A stretch of 64,000 bases of DNA from Pseudomonas canadensis (GCF_000503215.1 NZ_AYTD01000017.1:186001-250000); one strand, 5' to 3'; positions 1-9,232 are shown, numbered from the stretch's first letter. Numbers and translations: made by a program. The notes: a model not told the origin generated them from the letters alone.

Positions 1-224
1 CAAGGCTCATGGGACAACGCGTCCAACTTGACCGCGCCTTCGGCAAATTTGGCGCCGTCGAACGGGATACGCCCACGCAGCATGCCGCCCAGGTCTTCGC
101 CGGTCTTGAGCATCTGTTTGAAGATCGCCTTGCGCTGGCCCAGCGGCGAATTCGGATCCACGCCGCCACAGGCGGACAGTGTCAGGCAGGCCAGCAATAC
201 AACAGTCAGTCTTTTAAAAGTCAT
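1..224 (-). CDS. Cytochrome c'/c556-type lipoprotein, partial (3' end outside window)
   Basis: The reverse strand reads an open frame from the ATG at 224 to the window edge, giving 74 residues. It starts with a lipoprotein signal peptide whose lipobox LSAC places the lipidated cysteine at about residue 19. The next part (SPLGQRKAIFKQMLKTGEDLGGML) looks like the N-terminal helix of the cytochrome c' / c556 family of periplasmic four-helix haem proteins. The haem-binding CxxCH would lie in the missing C-terminal part, so the call rests on the first helix only. It is divergent from mltA, with 129 bp between the two start codons. Confidence 0.55.
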   Translation of the reverse strand, partial: MTFKRLTVVLLACLTLSACGGVDPNSPLGQRKAIFKQMLKTGEDLGGMLRGRIPFDGAKFAEGAVKLDALSHEP

Positions 225-353
225 GGTTGCTTCGAGGTCACAGGAAACGGCGGCCAGTATCCTCGCCTCGCCCGCAAAGACCAATAGCCCTATTAATAAT
301 AAGGGTTGCCCAGCAGCGTTGCGACGCGGGCAACCGCTTCAGGAAGTGTTTGT

Positions 354-1538
354 ATGAATGTCACCTTGAAACCCTGGAGCCGGCGCCTGGCGTGGGCTCT
401 GCCGATGATCGCACTGCTGGCCGGCTGCGACGCGGGCAAAGAAACAGCCAAAGATGAAACACCCAAGCCCCACGCCGTCGCCACTTATGTCAATGCGCCG
501 TGGGAAGCGTTGCCGGCGGTGTCCGACAGCGACTTGCTGGCGGGATTTGAATCCTGGCGCAGCGCCTGCCAACGCCTCAAGGCGGACCCGATCTGGGGTT
601 CGACGTGCGCAGCCGCTGCGACCGTGCCCGCAAATGCGGCGGCGGTGCGGGGCTTCCTCAAGGAACGTCTGGATGTGTTCGGCCTGCGCTCTGCCGACAA
701 CACGCCCAACGGCTTGATCACCGGCTACTACGAACCGGTCTACCCCGGCAGCCTGACCAAGACCGCCAAAGCCAACGTGCCGGTATACGGCGTGCCAGAC
801 GACCTGATCATCGTCAACCTGGAAAGTATCTACCCCGAACTCAAGGGCAAGCGCCTGCGCGGTCGCCTGGAAGGTCGTGTGCTCAAGCCTTACGACGATG
901 CCAACGCCATCAACGGCCAGGGTTCCACGGCCAAACCGATTGCCTGGCTGACGGACCCGATGGACCTGCAATTCCTGCAAATCCAGGGATCTGGCCGCAT
1001 CCAACTGGCGGGTGGGCGCCAACTGCGCGTCGGTTATGGCGACCAGAACGGCTACCCCTATCGCCCTATCGGCCGCTGGTTGGTGGAGCAAGGCGAGCTG
1101 AAGAAGGAAGACGTCACTATGGGTGCCATCAGTGCCTGGGCCAAGGCGCACCCGCAGCGCATTCCGGAACTGCTGGCGAGCAACCCGAGCTACGTGTTCT
1201 TCAGCGCGCGCCCCGACAGCAACGAAGGCCCGCGCGGCTCGTTAAACGTGCCATTGACCGCCGGCTACAGCGTGGCGGTGGATCGCAAGGTGATTCCGCT
1301 GGGCAGCCTGTTGTGGCTGTCGACCACCAAGCCCGATGGTTCGCCAATCGCACGGCCCGTCGCGGCACAGGACACCGGTGGCGCGATCACGGGTGAAGTG
1401 CGTGCAGATTTGTTCTGGGGCACCGGCGATGCGGCGGGTGAACTGGCTGGGAATATGAAGCAGCAGGGGCAGATCTGGATGTTGTGGCCAAAGGGTGCAG
1501 CGTTGCCCCAGGTGCCGGATGTGAGTCCCGGGAGCTGA
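354..1538 (+). CDS. mltA: Membrane-bound lytic murein transglycosylase A
   Basis: A 394-residue outer-membrane lipoprotein that cleaves the MurNAc-GlcNAc bond of peptidoglycan to give 1,6-anhydro products. The start at 354 gives a clean signal peptide with lipobox LLAGC; upstream in-frame starts would bury it. The central MltA domain (about residues 90-290) contains GYYEPVYPGS, and the C-terminal 3D domain has AAQDTGGAITG with Asp340 in the place of the catalytic aspartate. The length is normal for Pseudomonas MltA. It stands alone, followed by a palindromic repeat region. Confidence 0.93.
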   Translation: MNVTLKPWSRRLAWALPMIALLAGCDAGKETAKDETPKPHAVATYVNAPWEALPAVSDSDLLAGFESWRSACQRLKADPIWGSTCAAAATVPANAAAVRGFLKERLDVFGLRSADNTPNGLITGYYEPVYPGSLTKTAKANVPVYGVPDDLIIVNLESIYPELKGKRLRGRLEGRVLKPYDDANAINGQGSTAKPIAWLTDPMDLQFLQIQGSGRIQLAGGRQLRVGYGDQNGYPYRPIGRWLVEQGELKKEDVTMGAISAWAKAHPQRIPELLASNPSYVFFSARPDSNEGPRGSLNVPLTAGYSVAVDRKVIPLGSLLWLSTTKPDGSPIARPVAAQDTGGAITGEVRADLFWGTGDAAGELAGNMKQQGQIWMLWPKGAALPQVPDVSPGS

Positions 1539-1563
1539 AGACGCTCTGCCCAACTCAATGTAT

Positions 1564-1737
1564 TGGGGTGAGCAGGCTTGCTTTGGTGAGCGGGCTTGCC
1601 CCGCGCTGGGTGGCGAAGCCGCCCTAAAACCATACGCCTCGGCGCGCCTGAAGCAATGTGGTGAGGCTGATAGGGGCTGCTGCGCAGCCCAGCGCGGGGC
1701 AAGCCCGCTCACCACACAAGCCCGCTCCCACAGGGGA
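1564..1737. repeat. Large imperfect inverted repeat, 'GCCCCGCGCTGGG' family, copy A
   Basis: Two arms built from gtgagcgggcttgccccgcg (about 1587-1606) and its complement (about 1692-1716) enclose about 90 bp. Outer arms carry the commoner gcttg..cccgctccca REP core. The same family occurs at 55247-55387 and 63124-63295. It lies between mltA and the convergent MAPEG gene, where it may act as a transcript-end structure. Confidence 0.75.
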
Positions 1738-1751
1738 TCTTCATCAACCCG

Positions 1752-2141
1752 TCAGATCGAGACGAAGAAGAAACTCGCAATCAACACCATCCCCACGAAC
1801 CACACCAGCGAACGCAGCATCGCCCAGTCTGCCAGGTAGCAGATGATGTACAGCAGGCGGCTGGTGATAAACAGCACTGCCAGCACATTGATGGTCACCA
1901 ATTCGGCCGTGCCGGCCAGGTGCGCGATGATCACTGCCGCCGCGAAGGCCGGCGTGACTTCGAAACTGTTGAGCTGGGCACTGTGGGCACGCTTGGCAAA
2001 CCCTTCAAGGGTGTCCAGGAAAGCACGCGGGTCATGGTTCTGCCGTGGGCCGAACTTGCCACCGCTGAACTTGGCCACACCTGTGCACAGGTAGGGTAGA
2101 AAAATTGCGATCAACACACACCAGAAAGCGACCGTCATCAC
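1752..2141 (-). CDS. MAPEG family integral membrane protein
   Basis: A 129-residue protein with four hydrophobic segments (about residues 4-22, 60-78, 80-100 and 108-127). It has the MAPEG pattern: an N-terminal helix, a cytoplasmic loop with RAHSAQLNSFE, and an asparagine in the third helix. MAPEG proteins are small, often glutathione-linked membrane enzymes; bacterial members of this size mostly have no assigned substrate. It is monocistronic and convergent with mltA across a palindromic repeat. The family call is firm but the activity is not. Confidence 0.8.
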   Translation of the reverse strand: MMTVAFWCVLIAIFLPYLCTGVAKFSGGKFGPRQNHDPRAFLDTLEGFAKRAHSAQLNSFEVTPAFAAAVIIAHLAGTAELVTINVLAVLFITSRLLYIICYLADWAMLRSLVWFVGMVLIASFFFVSI

Positions 2142-2331
2142 ACATTCCTTTTGTAGTTTTAAACAGCGATTAGAGTTTTAGCACTATAAATACCAAACCG
2201 CACTCACCCGCTATGAGCCCTGGCTCACCCAAAGGTTCTATGGCGTTTTATCCAATGCCTTGCAACATCGCGTCTGTGGCGCGGTCCATCCCCCCAACAA
2301 CGCACTGCCACCCAACTTCCAAGGACCCCGG

Positions 2332-3567
2332 ATGCTTGAACTTGTCGCCGCCTTTATTTGCCTCACCACCCTGCTCACCTATGTGAACTTCCGCTTTATC
2401 GGTCTGCCGCCCACCATCGGTGTGATGGTCACGGCCCTGTTGTTTTCGCTGATCCTGCAAGGCTTGAGCGTTCTCGGTTACCCAGGCCTGGAAGAGCGCA
2501 TCCAGCAGTTGATCGGCCAGATCGACTTCGGCGATTTGCTGATGAACTGGATGCTGTCGTTCCTGCTGTTCGCCGGCGCCCTGCACGTGAACCTGAACGA
2601 CCTGCGCAGCTATCGCTGGCCCATCGGCCTGCTGGCGACCTTCGGCGTATTGATCGCGACCGGGGTGATCGGCAGCCTGGCGTATTACATCTTCGCCCTG
2701 TTTGGTTGGCATGTGAGCTTCCTTTACTGCCTGCTGTTCGGTGCGCTGATTTCGCCTACCGACCCGATTGCGGTGCTGGGTGTATTGCGTACGGCCAATG
2801 CCTCGAAACCGCTGAAAACCACCATCGTCGGCGAATCGCTGTTCAACGATGGCACCGCCGTGGTGGTCTTCACCGTATTGCTGGGTATCGCTCAATTGGG
2901 TGAAACGCCCACCCTCGGCGCCACCGCCATGCTATTCGCCCATGAAGCCATCGGCGGCGTGGTGTTCGGCGGGCTGATTGGCTACCTGGTCTACCTGATG
3001 ATCAAGAGCATCGAGCAGCACCAGATCGAAGTGATGCTGACCCTCGCCCTGGTGATCGGCGGCTCGGCGATGGCCACCGAACTGCATGTCTCGGCACCGA
3101 TTGCGATGGTGGTCGCCGGCCTGATCATCGGCAACCTGGGCCGCAAGCTGGCGATGAATGACATGACCCGTCGCTACCTGGATGGCTTCTGGGAATTACT
3201 CGACGACATGCTCAACGCCCTGCTGTTCGCCCTGATCGGCATGGAACTGCTGCTGTTGCCGTTCAACTGGCTGCATGTATTCGCCGCCAGCCTGCTGGCC
3301 GTGGCAATCCTGTTGTCGCGCCTGTTGACGGTGGCCCCGGCGATTCTGTTGCTACGGCGCTGGCGCACCGTGCCGCGCGGCACCATCCGCATCCTCACTT
3401 GGGGCGGTCTGCGTGGTGGAGTCTCGGTGGCACTGGCACTGGCTTTGCCGCTGGGTCCGGAACGCGACCTGCTGCTGAGCATCACCTACATTGTGGTGCT
3501 GTCGTCGATCCTGTTGCAGGGCTTGACCATTGGTAGAGTCGTAAAACGCGTAGCCGAGCCGCAGTAA
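2332..3567 (+). CDS. CPA1-family Na+(K+)/H+ antiporter, NhaP-like
   Basis: A 411-residue inner-membrane cation/proton exchanger with about 12 hydrophobic segments. The start at 2332 (MLELVAAFICL) is preceded by AAGGACC; the longer frame from 2260 has no suitable site and no membrane character. Diagnostic CPA1 motifs are SPTDPIAVLG (Ser141 onward) and GESLFNDGTAVVVF, with the Asn172-Asp173 pair expected at the ion-binding site, plus GGLRGGVSVALALALP near residue 360. Its end lies 3 bp from the end of the convergent LysR gene. The cation cannot be read from sequence. Confidence 0.88.
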   Translation: MLELVAAFICLTTLLTYVNFRFIGLPPTIGVMVTALLFSLILQGLSVLGYPGLEERIQQLIGQIDFGDLLMNWMLSFLLFAGALHVNLNDLRSYRWPIGLLATFGVLIATGVIGSLAYYIFALFGWHVSFLYCLLFGALISPTDPIAVLGVLRTANASKPLKTTIVGESLFNDGTAVVVFTVLLGIAQLGETPTLGATAMLFAHEAIGGVVFGGLIGYLVYLMIKSIEQHQIEVMLTLALVIGGSAMATELHVSAPIAMVVAGLIIGNLGRKLAMNDMTRRYLDGFWELLDDMLNALLFALIGMELLLLPFNWLHVFAASLLAVAILLSRLLTVAPAILLLRRWRTVPRGTIRILTWGGLRGGVSVALALALPLGPERDLLLSITYIVVLSSILLQGLTIGRVVKRVAEPQ

Positions 3568-3570
3568 GCC

Positions 3571-4452
3571 TTACACCACACGTTTGTCCATCGACGCTCT
3601 GCACAGGTGTTCAAGCAGATGCCGCATCGCCACCGGGCGGCGCGGCGTCGAGCTATGCATGACAACCAAGTCCCGCGCATAGCGCGGCGCGTCGTCGACC
3701 GGCAAGACGGATAGGCCATTGCATGACATCCCCGCCCACTGCGGTACCAGTGATACACCCATGCCTTGGGCGACGAGTATGGCAATGGTTTCCAAGGCAT
3801 CCAACTCGCACAACACCTGTGGATCAAACGACTGGTCCTCCAGATAACGCTGGGCAATCTGCCCACCCCAGGACCGAGCGTCGTAGCGGATCAGTGACTG
3901 TTCACGCAGCAATGCTTCCAACGTCCGCGTTCCCCACTCCGTGGGCGCAATTAGAATCAACGGTTCGACCCGCAACAAAGTCGCCGTCAACGCCTTGGGC
4001 GGCTGAAACGGTGGTCTGACAAGAATCACCGCGTCCAATTCTTGGGTCAGCAATCGTTCATAGAGGCTTCTGGAATCTCCTGGTGTGATCTTCAGTCTCA
4101 GCCTCGGTGCTGACAGCGCCATTCGCTCGATCGCTTCTGGCAAGACGCCGGTCAATGCCGTTGAAATAGCACCAATCTTGATCTCTCCCGATAAACCATC
4201 TTGGCTCAGGTCCTCCTGCAACTCGCGCGCCTGCTCAATGACTGCCTGAATTTTTGGTAACAACAGCAGGCACTGGTCCGAGGCACAGGCACCATGCGCC
4301 GAACGCATAAGCAGCGTGCAACCCAGCGTCCGCTCAAGCGCCTTGATCCGTTGGCTGATCGCCGCCGCCGTACGGTTTTCACGTCGTGCGGCCGCAGCAA
4401 TGGAGCCGGCTTCAATGACGGCGACCAGGCTTCTCAGGAATCGAACATCCAT
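3571..4452 (-). CDS. LysR-family transcriptional regulator
   Basis: A 293-residue LTTR. The N-terminal winged helix-turn-helix (MDVRFLRSLVAVIEAGSI onward, residues 1-60) is followed by a substrate-binding domain from about residue 90. It is divergent from the VOC/symporter pair at 4544-6283, with 91 bp between the starts. By LysR convention it probably controls that pair, with its operator in the shared gap. The ligand is unknown; the partner symporter suggests a dicarboxylate or acidic amino acid. Confidence 0.88.
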   Translation of the reverse strand: MDVRFLRSLVAVIEAGSIAAAARRENRTAAAISQRIKALERTLGCTLLMRSAHGACASDQCLLLLPKIQAVIEQARELQEDLSQDGLSGEIKIGAISTALTGVLPEAIERMALSAPRLRLKITPGDSRSLYERLLTQELDAVILVRPPFQPPKALTATLLRVEPLILIAPTEWGTRTLEALLREQSLIRYDARSWGGQIAQRYLEDQSFDPQVLCELDALETIAILVAQGMGVSLVPQWAGMSCNGLSVLPVDDAPRYARDLVVMHSSTPRRPVAMRHLLEHLCRASMDKRVV

Positions 4453-4543
4453 AAGTTTTCCTTTCGCTCAGACCAAGGCGAATCCGTTTTACCCGGATAT
4501 ACGGTCTGTTTAATTTGAGGGCTCCCCCACCCGGAGATCCCCC

Positions 4544-4957
4544 ATGAACAGACCTTTCCACGCTGCATACCATGTTTATGACCTAAACCAGGCGCGCATT
4601 TTTTATCGAGATGTTTTGGGCTGCACGGAAGGCCGTAGCAGCGAGACCTGGATCGACTTCGATTTTTTCGGCAACCAGCTTTCACTGCACCTGGGCACGC
4701 CCTTTCCCACCACGCGTACCGGCCTGGTAGGTGAGCATCATGTCTTGATGCCGCATCTTGGTGTCGTGCTGCCGCTTGAGGAGTGGACGGTGCTGGCCGA
4801 ACGTCTCACCCACCTGGGCACGCCCTTCGAAATCCCGCCCGTGATCCGCTTCGCCGGCGAGCCGGGCGAACAACGCACCCTGTTTTTTCTCGACCCCAGT
4901 GGCAACCCCATCGAAGTGAAAGGCTTCAAGGACTACGCAGGACTGTTCGCGCAGTAA
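4544..4957 (+). CDS. VOC (glyoxalase/dioxygenase superfamily) protein
   Basis: A 137-residue single VOC domain with two beta-alpha-beta-beta-beta units. The likely metal ligands of the vicinal-oxygen-chelate fold are visible as His10, His71 and Glu124 (in SGNPIEVKGF). The fold covers glyoxalases, extradiol dioxygenases and resistance proteins, so no reaction can be assigned. It sits 36 bp upstream of the symporter gene on the same strand and is probably cotranscribed with it, which points to metabolism of the imported compound. AGATCCCCC precedes the ATG. Confidence 0.82.
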   Translation: MNRPFHAAYHVYDLNQARIFYRDVLGCTEGRSSETWIDFDFFGNQLSLHLGTPFPTTRTGLVGEHHVLMPHLGVVLPLEEWTVLAERLTHLGTPFEIPPVIRFAGEPGEQRTLFFLDPSGNPIEVKGFKDYAGLFAQ

Positions 4958-4993
4958 ATCCCTGACAACGACAACAATAAAGGGCTACCCCCC

Positions 4994-6283
4994 ATGACCA
5001 TCAGAAAACCAACCAGCCTTGTCACCCGCATCATGATCGGCCTGGCGGCCGGGATAATTGTCGGCATCCTGCTCAACCAGTTCCCCGAACATAAGGCCTG
5101 GTTCATTGACAATCTGCTGCAACCGGCAGGTGACCTGTTCATCAAGCTGATGAAGATGATCGTCGTGCCTCTGGTCTTCGCCTGCATGACGGTCGGCATT
5201 GCCGGCATGGGCAATCCTGCCGCCCTGGGGCGCGTCGGCATAAAGACCTTCGTTTATTTCTTCACGATCACCAGTATTGCAATCGTGTTCGGCCTGGTGG
5301 TTGCCAATGTCGTCGAGCCAGGCGCAGGTGCCGAGTTCGCCAGCACGCTGCAGACGCCGGTCACAGGGCTGGTCGCCAACGGCACCACGCAGAACCTGGG
5401 CCAAACGTTACTAGCGATCGTGCCGGATAATGTCGTCCTGGCCATGTCGCAGGGCAAGCTGCTCTCGGTGCTGTTTTTCGCCATTCTGTTCGGCTGTGCG
5501 CTGTCCCTGCTGCCCGAGGAGCGCAAAGCGCCGTTGATCAGTGTGATGCAAGGCGTCTCCGACACCATGTTCAAAGTCACCCACCTGGTCATGCATTACT
5601 CGCCGATTGGAATTTTCGGACTGATCGCGGTCACTGTCGCCAGCTATGGCCTCAATGCCTTGCTGCCATTGGCCAAGCTGATCGGCACGACGTATGTGGC
5701 GGTGCTGTTATTTGCATTGTGCGTATTGGGCGCTGTCGCACGGCTGGCGGGCGTGCGCTTTTTCCACTTGGTGCGAGAAATACGCAGTGAGTTGCTACTG
5801 GCCTATAGCAGCGCCGCCTCGGCAACGGTAATGCCTCAACTGATCGAGAAGATGGAGCGCTATGGCGCGCCACGCCCTATCACCAGCATGGTTATCCCGC
5901 TGGGCTACTCGTTCAACCTGGATGGTGCATCACTGTTTGCCGCCCTGGGCACATTGTTCATCGCCCAAGCGTATGGCATCGACTTGAGCCTGGCAGATCA
6001 GGGCATGCTGATATTGATCATGGTGTTGACTTCGAAGGGTGCAGCGGGCGTACCAGGCTTCATGTTTATCATCCTTACTGCGACCTTGACCACAGCTGGG
6101 CTCCCCGTGGAGGGCGTGGCGATCATCGCAGGGGTCTATCGCCTGATGGATATGCCGGTCACAGCTTTGAATGTACTGGGCAACGCGTTGGCCCCCTTGG
6201 TGATTGCCCGGTGGGAGGGTCAATTGAAGGCGCCTGACAGTACAACAGCGGTCGAGCCAGCCAGCGCACCGTTCAATGCCTGA
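4994..6283 (+). CDS. Dicarboxylate/amino acid:cation symporter (DAACS family)
   Basis: A 429-residue inner-membrane transporter of the GltP/DctA/SstT superfamily. It imports C4-dicarboxylates or acidic or neutral amino acids with Na+ or H+. Eight hydrophobic segments and the hallmark C-terminal region are present: AYSSAASATVMPQL (serine-rich hairpin), GYSFNLDGASLF, and TSKGAAGVPGFMF. It is second in a two-gene unit with the VOC gene, under the likely control of the divergent LysR gene. A strong hairpin follows the stop. Which substrate is carried cannot be decided here. Confidence 0.9.
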   Translation: MTIRKPTSLVTRIMIGLAAGIIVGILLNQFPEHKAWFIDNLLQPAGDLFIKLMKMIVVPLVFACMTVGIAGMGNPAALGRVGIKTFVYFFTITSIAIVFGLVVANVVEPGAGAEFASTLQTPVTGLVANGTTQNLGQTLLAIVPDNVVLAMSQGKLLSVLFFAILFGCALSLLPEERKAPLISVMQGVSDTMFKVTHLVMHYSPIGIFGLIAVTVASYGLNALLPLAKLIGTTYVAVLLFALCVLGAVARLAGVRFFHLVREIRSELLLAYSSAASATVMPQLIEKMERYGAPRPITSMVIPLGYSFNLDGASLFAALGTLFIAQAYGIDLSLADQGMLILIMVLTSKGAAGVPGFMFIILTATLTTAGLPVEGVAIIAGVYRLMDMPVTALNVLGNALAPLVIARWEGQLKAPDSTTAVEPASAPFNA

Positions 6284-6299
6284 CGGCTCTATTCCAAAC

Positions 6300-6335
6300 G
6301 CCCCGCAAAGCGTGCGCTCGAGCCTTTGCGGGGCG
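6300..6335. terminator. Hairpin terminator between convergent symporter and FNT genes
   Basis: Perfect 12-bp arms (cgccccgcaaag at 6300-6311 and its complement at 6324-6335) around a 12-nt loop, just after the symporter stop and just before the end of the convergent FNT gene. The tail is only modestly T-rich on either strand. It is probably a shared bidirectional terminator. Confidence 0.75.
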
Positions 6336-6338
6336 ATT

Positions 6339-7229
6339 TCAGATCTTTTCCTTACGCTGAGGGTGCTGTTTCCCTGCGCCTGGGTGAGTACCAGAAGGCG
6401 CCTTGGTTTCGCTGCGAATCTGCGCGTGGCTGATCAACGCAAAGATAAAGCTGCCGCCGATGATATTGCCTGCCAAGGTCGGTCCGGCAAACACCAGCCA
6501 GAAGTCCTTCCACGCCAACTCGCCAGCAAACACCAAGTACGACACTTCCGCCGAGCCCACCACGATATGGGTAAAGTCCCCCAGCGCCATCAGGTAGGTA
6601 ATCAAGATGATGATGAACATCTTGGCGCTTTCCATCGATGGGATCATCCACACCATGGTCGCGATCATCCAGCCGGAGATGATGCCTTTGGCGAACATCT
6701 GGCCAGCGTCGTTTTCCATGATCTTGCGCCCGATCTCGAGGAAGGCCTGGTCAGTCCGGGTATCGAAGATCGGCAGGTGCAGCATCACATACGCCACCAG
6801 CAGGGTGCCGCACAGGTTGCCGACCAGCACCACTGTCCATAACCGCAACAGTCGCCCGGCGTTGCCCAACGTGGGCTTGCTCATTACCGGCAACACGGCC
6901 GTCAGGGTGTTTTCAGTAAACAATTGCTGGCGCGCAAGGATCACCGCCAGGAAGCCTGCGCAGTAACCAAAGCTGGCGATCACCTTGAACGCTTCACCAT
7001 ACGGCAGCCGCGAGTTCAGCAACCCCATCGCCATCAGCGACAACCCCATGGTCAACCCGGCTGCCAAGGCCGACCACCACAAGGCGGCGACGCTGCGCTC
7101 CAACTCCTGGTCGCCCTGGGTGCGAATGATTTCATGCAACACCGCCGCTCGAGGCGGCTGATTCTTATCGACGTCCTGCTGTTCTTCCTGCGACAGGTTG
7201 GGGGTTTTGCCTGATTCGTCGGTAGCCAT
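6339..7229 (-). CDS. Formate/nitrite transporter (FNT) family protein, YfdC-like
   Basis: A 296-residue membrane protein with six hydrophobic segments and a charged N-terminal tail of about 45 residues (many Gln/Glu/Asp). FNT proteins are pentameric channels for formate, nitrite or hydrosulfide. TENTLTAVLPV and LMALGDFTHIVVGSAEV match the conserved loop and second-repeat regions. The long N- and C-terminal tails are typical of the YfdC-like branch, whose substrate is not established. It lies 71 bp downstream of the ExoU-like gene on the same strand and could share its transcript. Confidence 0.82.
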   Translation of the reverse strand: MATDESGKTPNLSQEEQQDVDKNQPPRAAVLHEIIRTQGDQELERSVAALWWSALAAGLTMGLSLMAMGLLNSRLPYGEAFKVIASFGYCAGFLAVILARQQLFTENTLTAVLPVMSKPTLGNAGRLLRLWTVVLVGNLCGTLLVAYVMLHLPIFDTRTDQAFLEIGRKIMENDAGQMFAKGIISGWMIATMVWMIPSMESAKMFIIILITYLMALGDFTHIVVGSAEVSYLVFAGELAWKDFWLVFAGPTLAGNIIGGSFIFALISHAQIRSETKAPSGTHPGAGKQHPQRKEKI

Positions 7230-7300
7230 GATTTTCCGGAGTCCAAAGGGTGCGTGTAGCTACGACACGCCGCCGCGATGGCTGTTCAGTGGCCAGGCAA

Positions 7301-9232
7301 CTAAACCTGCAACCTCCAGGCCTTGGCCATCTCCACGGTGGTTGAACGGAAGGCCTTGTCCCAGGGTTTGTTACGCGCCTTGTAACTGTCAGCGAGGGTG
7401 TCGAGTACCCGCTTGAATGCGGCGGGGGTGGTGGCCCATGCCAGGTCCTGAGCCGCACGGTGCAACAGTTCAACATTGGATTTGGGCTGGCCGGGTCGAA
7501 ACAGCGACGGGTAGATCACCTCCCGCGTAAAGTTTTCAGCTTTTATCGCAATATCACGCACGCTCATCTCAGCGACAGCACTGCCAATGACCTTGGATAT
7601 CGGCAATGCACCGCCTGCGATCTGCCTCGCCGCCACTTGCAGCAACTGCTGAAAGTTGGGTTGATTGGCGACGTTGAGGCGTCGCGCCAACCAATCAATT
7701 TGCTCAGGACGCTGGGCCAGGGCATCGAGATTACGCAGGGACGATAAGATTCTCGGCGTGAGCACCAGCGCGCCCTTTGCCTGGTTAGCCTCGGCAATCG
7801 AGGCATCCAGTACTTGCAACGCCTGTTGCGCGGTTTTCCGAAACATCAGCACATCCGAGGCGGCCGGGTCTTTTTGCAGCGCTGGCTGCACGCTGGCAAG
7901 CATTGCATCATCCATGGCCAACACCGCATCACTCAGCGACTGGAACGAGTGCTGCTCCAGTGCCGTGGTGCGGCGCTCCAAATGCGCATCTACCACCTGG
8001 CGCGCCTTCGCTTGCAGATGTTGCTTCTGCTCATCCTGCATCGTGAAGTTGACCGTGCCCGTGAGCAGCCCTCGAAAATCGCCTTTTTCGGTCTTCAGGG
8101 GCAATGTCACGATCTGCTCGGCGAACGCCTCGAGCTTTTTGTCTTGGAAGGCTCCAGCAGCCGTATGCGCAACGCCTGTGATGCGATCTGTCACACTGCC
8201 GAGAAAACTGCCACTGCGCGCTCGCGTATCAGGTGCGTCGGACTCGAACTTGACGATCAGCGACTCAGACTTGGCCAGAGGGCTCTCGGGAAACACCCGA
8301 TCCACCACCCCTGGAGCCGGGGTATTGAGCAGCAAGCCACCGTCCTTGAACGCGGTGCTTTCAGCTGAAGCCTGAAAACCGTGCCCTTGTTCCACCGGGC
8401 TTTTGAACACCACTGGCAACGAACCGGAAATATGCGCCGCCCGGGCGATGTCCATCTGCGGGGTCAGGCTGGCATTGAACACCACCAACTGTGGACGGCC
8501 AGCGAACATGCCGGTGCCGGTGATGTTGAGTAGCTTGATTGCGGGAATGTGTCGGTTCAACACCTCGAGATCGCCAAACGTAGGGCCACTACCGGCACTC
8601 AACCTGTCAGCAATGCGCATGACTTCGGCCGAGCGGGTTTCCCGAGGGGTTTGCGCAATATGCCCCAGAACCGACCGGCGCGACTCGTTGCGGACCAGTT
8701 CCTCAAGGGGAAATGCCTCACTCTGCAGGCGCGGCAGCAAGGTCATCAACAACTGAGAGGTACTGCCGACGGCGCCGGGCAAGCGCCCCACAAGCTTGCC
8801 CAATGTCGAACTGGCTTCCTGCATCCAGGCCGTCACCGCGTGTTTGCTGTTCAGCTGGCTGGGCAAATCTATACCATCCGACAACCGGTCGAACGCTTCA
8901 GCGCCGATGCCACTGGCAATCAAGGCCGCCGAAATCGCACCGGCGGATGAGCCGGAGATCGATTGGATACCTTGCAACTTCTGGGCATCTTCAAGTGCCC
9001 GCACCACCCCTGAGAAAGCAATGCCCTTGGCGCCACCCCCACTGAGTACCAAGCTGGTGACAGGGGGTGCCGATAAAAACACGTCTACCCGTCCCTGCTG
9101 ACCACGCATGAGTGTCACATTGCGCTCGCCAACCCCCTCCACCAGCGGCGCCCCGACCGCTTGATGGGTCGTGGAATACGCCCTTTCAGTCAATGAGGGT
9201 TGGGTCTTGGCAATCGAGTTAAACACTTTCAT
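7301..9232 (-). CDS. ExoU-type patatin-like phospholipase
   Basis: A 643-residue patatin-domain protein with the full phospholipase dyad: oxyanion loop GGGAKG at residues 65-70, nucleophile elbow GSSAG with Ser96, and DGG with Asp297. Against remembered P. aeruginosa ExoU (687 residues, Ser142/Asp344) the match runs the whole length. It includes the blocks LTSLVLSGGGAKG-like, LNITGT.MF.GRPQLVVFNAS, AAHISGS, LNFTM-like, EVI.PSL.RPGQP.SNV.LL and the C-terminal STTVEMAKAWR. The N-terminus is about 46 residues shorter, the part that in ExoU carries secretion and chaperone-binding functions. ExoU is an injected cytotoxin activated by host ubiquitin. No type III secretion gene, spcU-like chaperone or clear HrpL/ExsA box is visible here. 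Delivery route and target are therefore open. Confidence 0.88.
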   Translation of the reverse strand: MKVFNSIAKTQPSLTERAYSTTHQAVGAPLVEGVGERNVTLMRGQQGRVDVFLSAPPVTSLVLSGGGAKGIAFSGVVRALEDAQKLQGIQSISGSSAGAISAALIASGIGAEAFDRLSDGIDLPSQLNSKHAVTAWMQEASSTLGKLVGRLPGAVGSTSQLLMTLLPRLQSEAFPLEELVRNESRRSVLGHIAQTPRETRSAEVMRIADRLSAGSGPTFGDLEVLNRHIPAIKLLNITGTGMFAGRPQLVVFNASLTPQMDIARAAHISGSLPVVFKSPVEQGHGFQASAESTAFKDGGLLLNTPAPGVVDRVFPESPLAKSESLIVKFESDAPDTRARSGSFLGSVTDRITGVAHTAAGAFQDKKLEAFAEQIVTLPLKTEKGDFRGLLTGTVNFTMQDEQKQHLQAKARQVVDAHLERRTTALEQHSFQSLSDAVLAMDDAMLASVQPALQKDPAASDVLMFRKTAQQALQVLDASIAEANQAKGALVLTPRILSSLRNLDALAQRPEQIDWLARRLNVANQPNFQQLLQVAARQIAGGALPISKVIGSAVAEMSVRDIAIKAENFTREVIYPSLFRPGQPKSNVELLHRAAQDLAWATTPAAFKRVLDTLADSYKARNKPWDKAFRSTTVEMAKAWRLQV

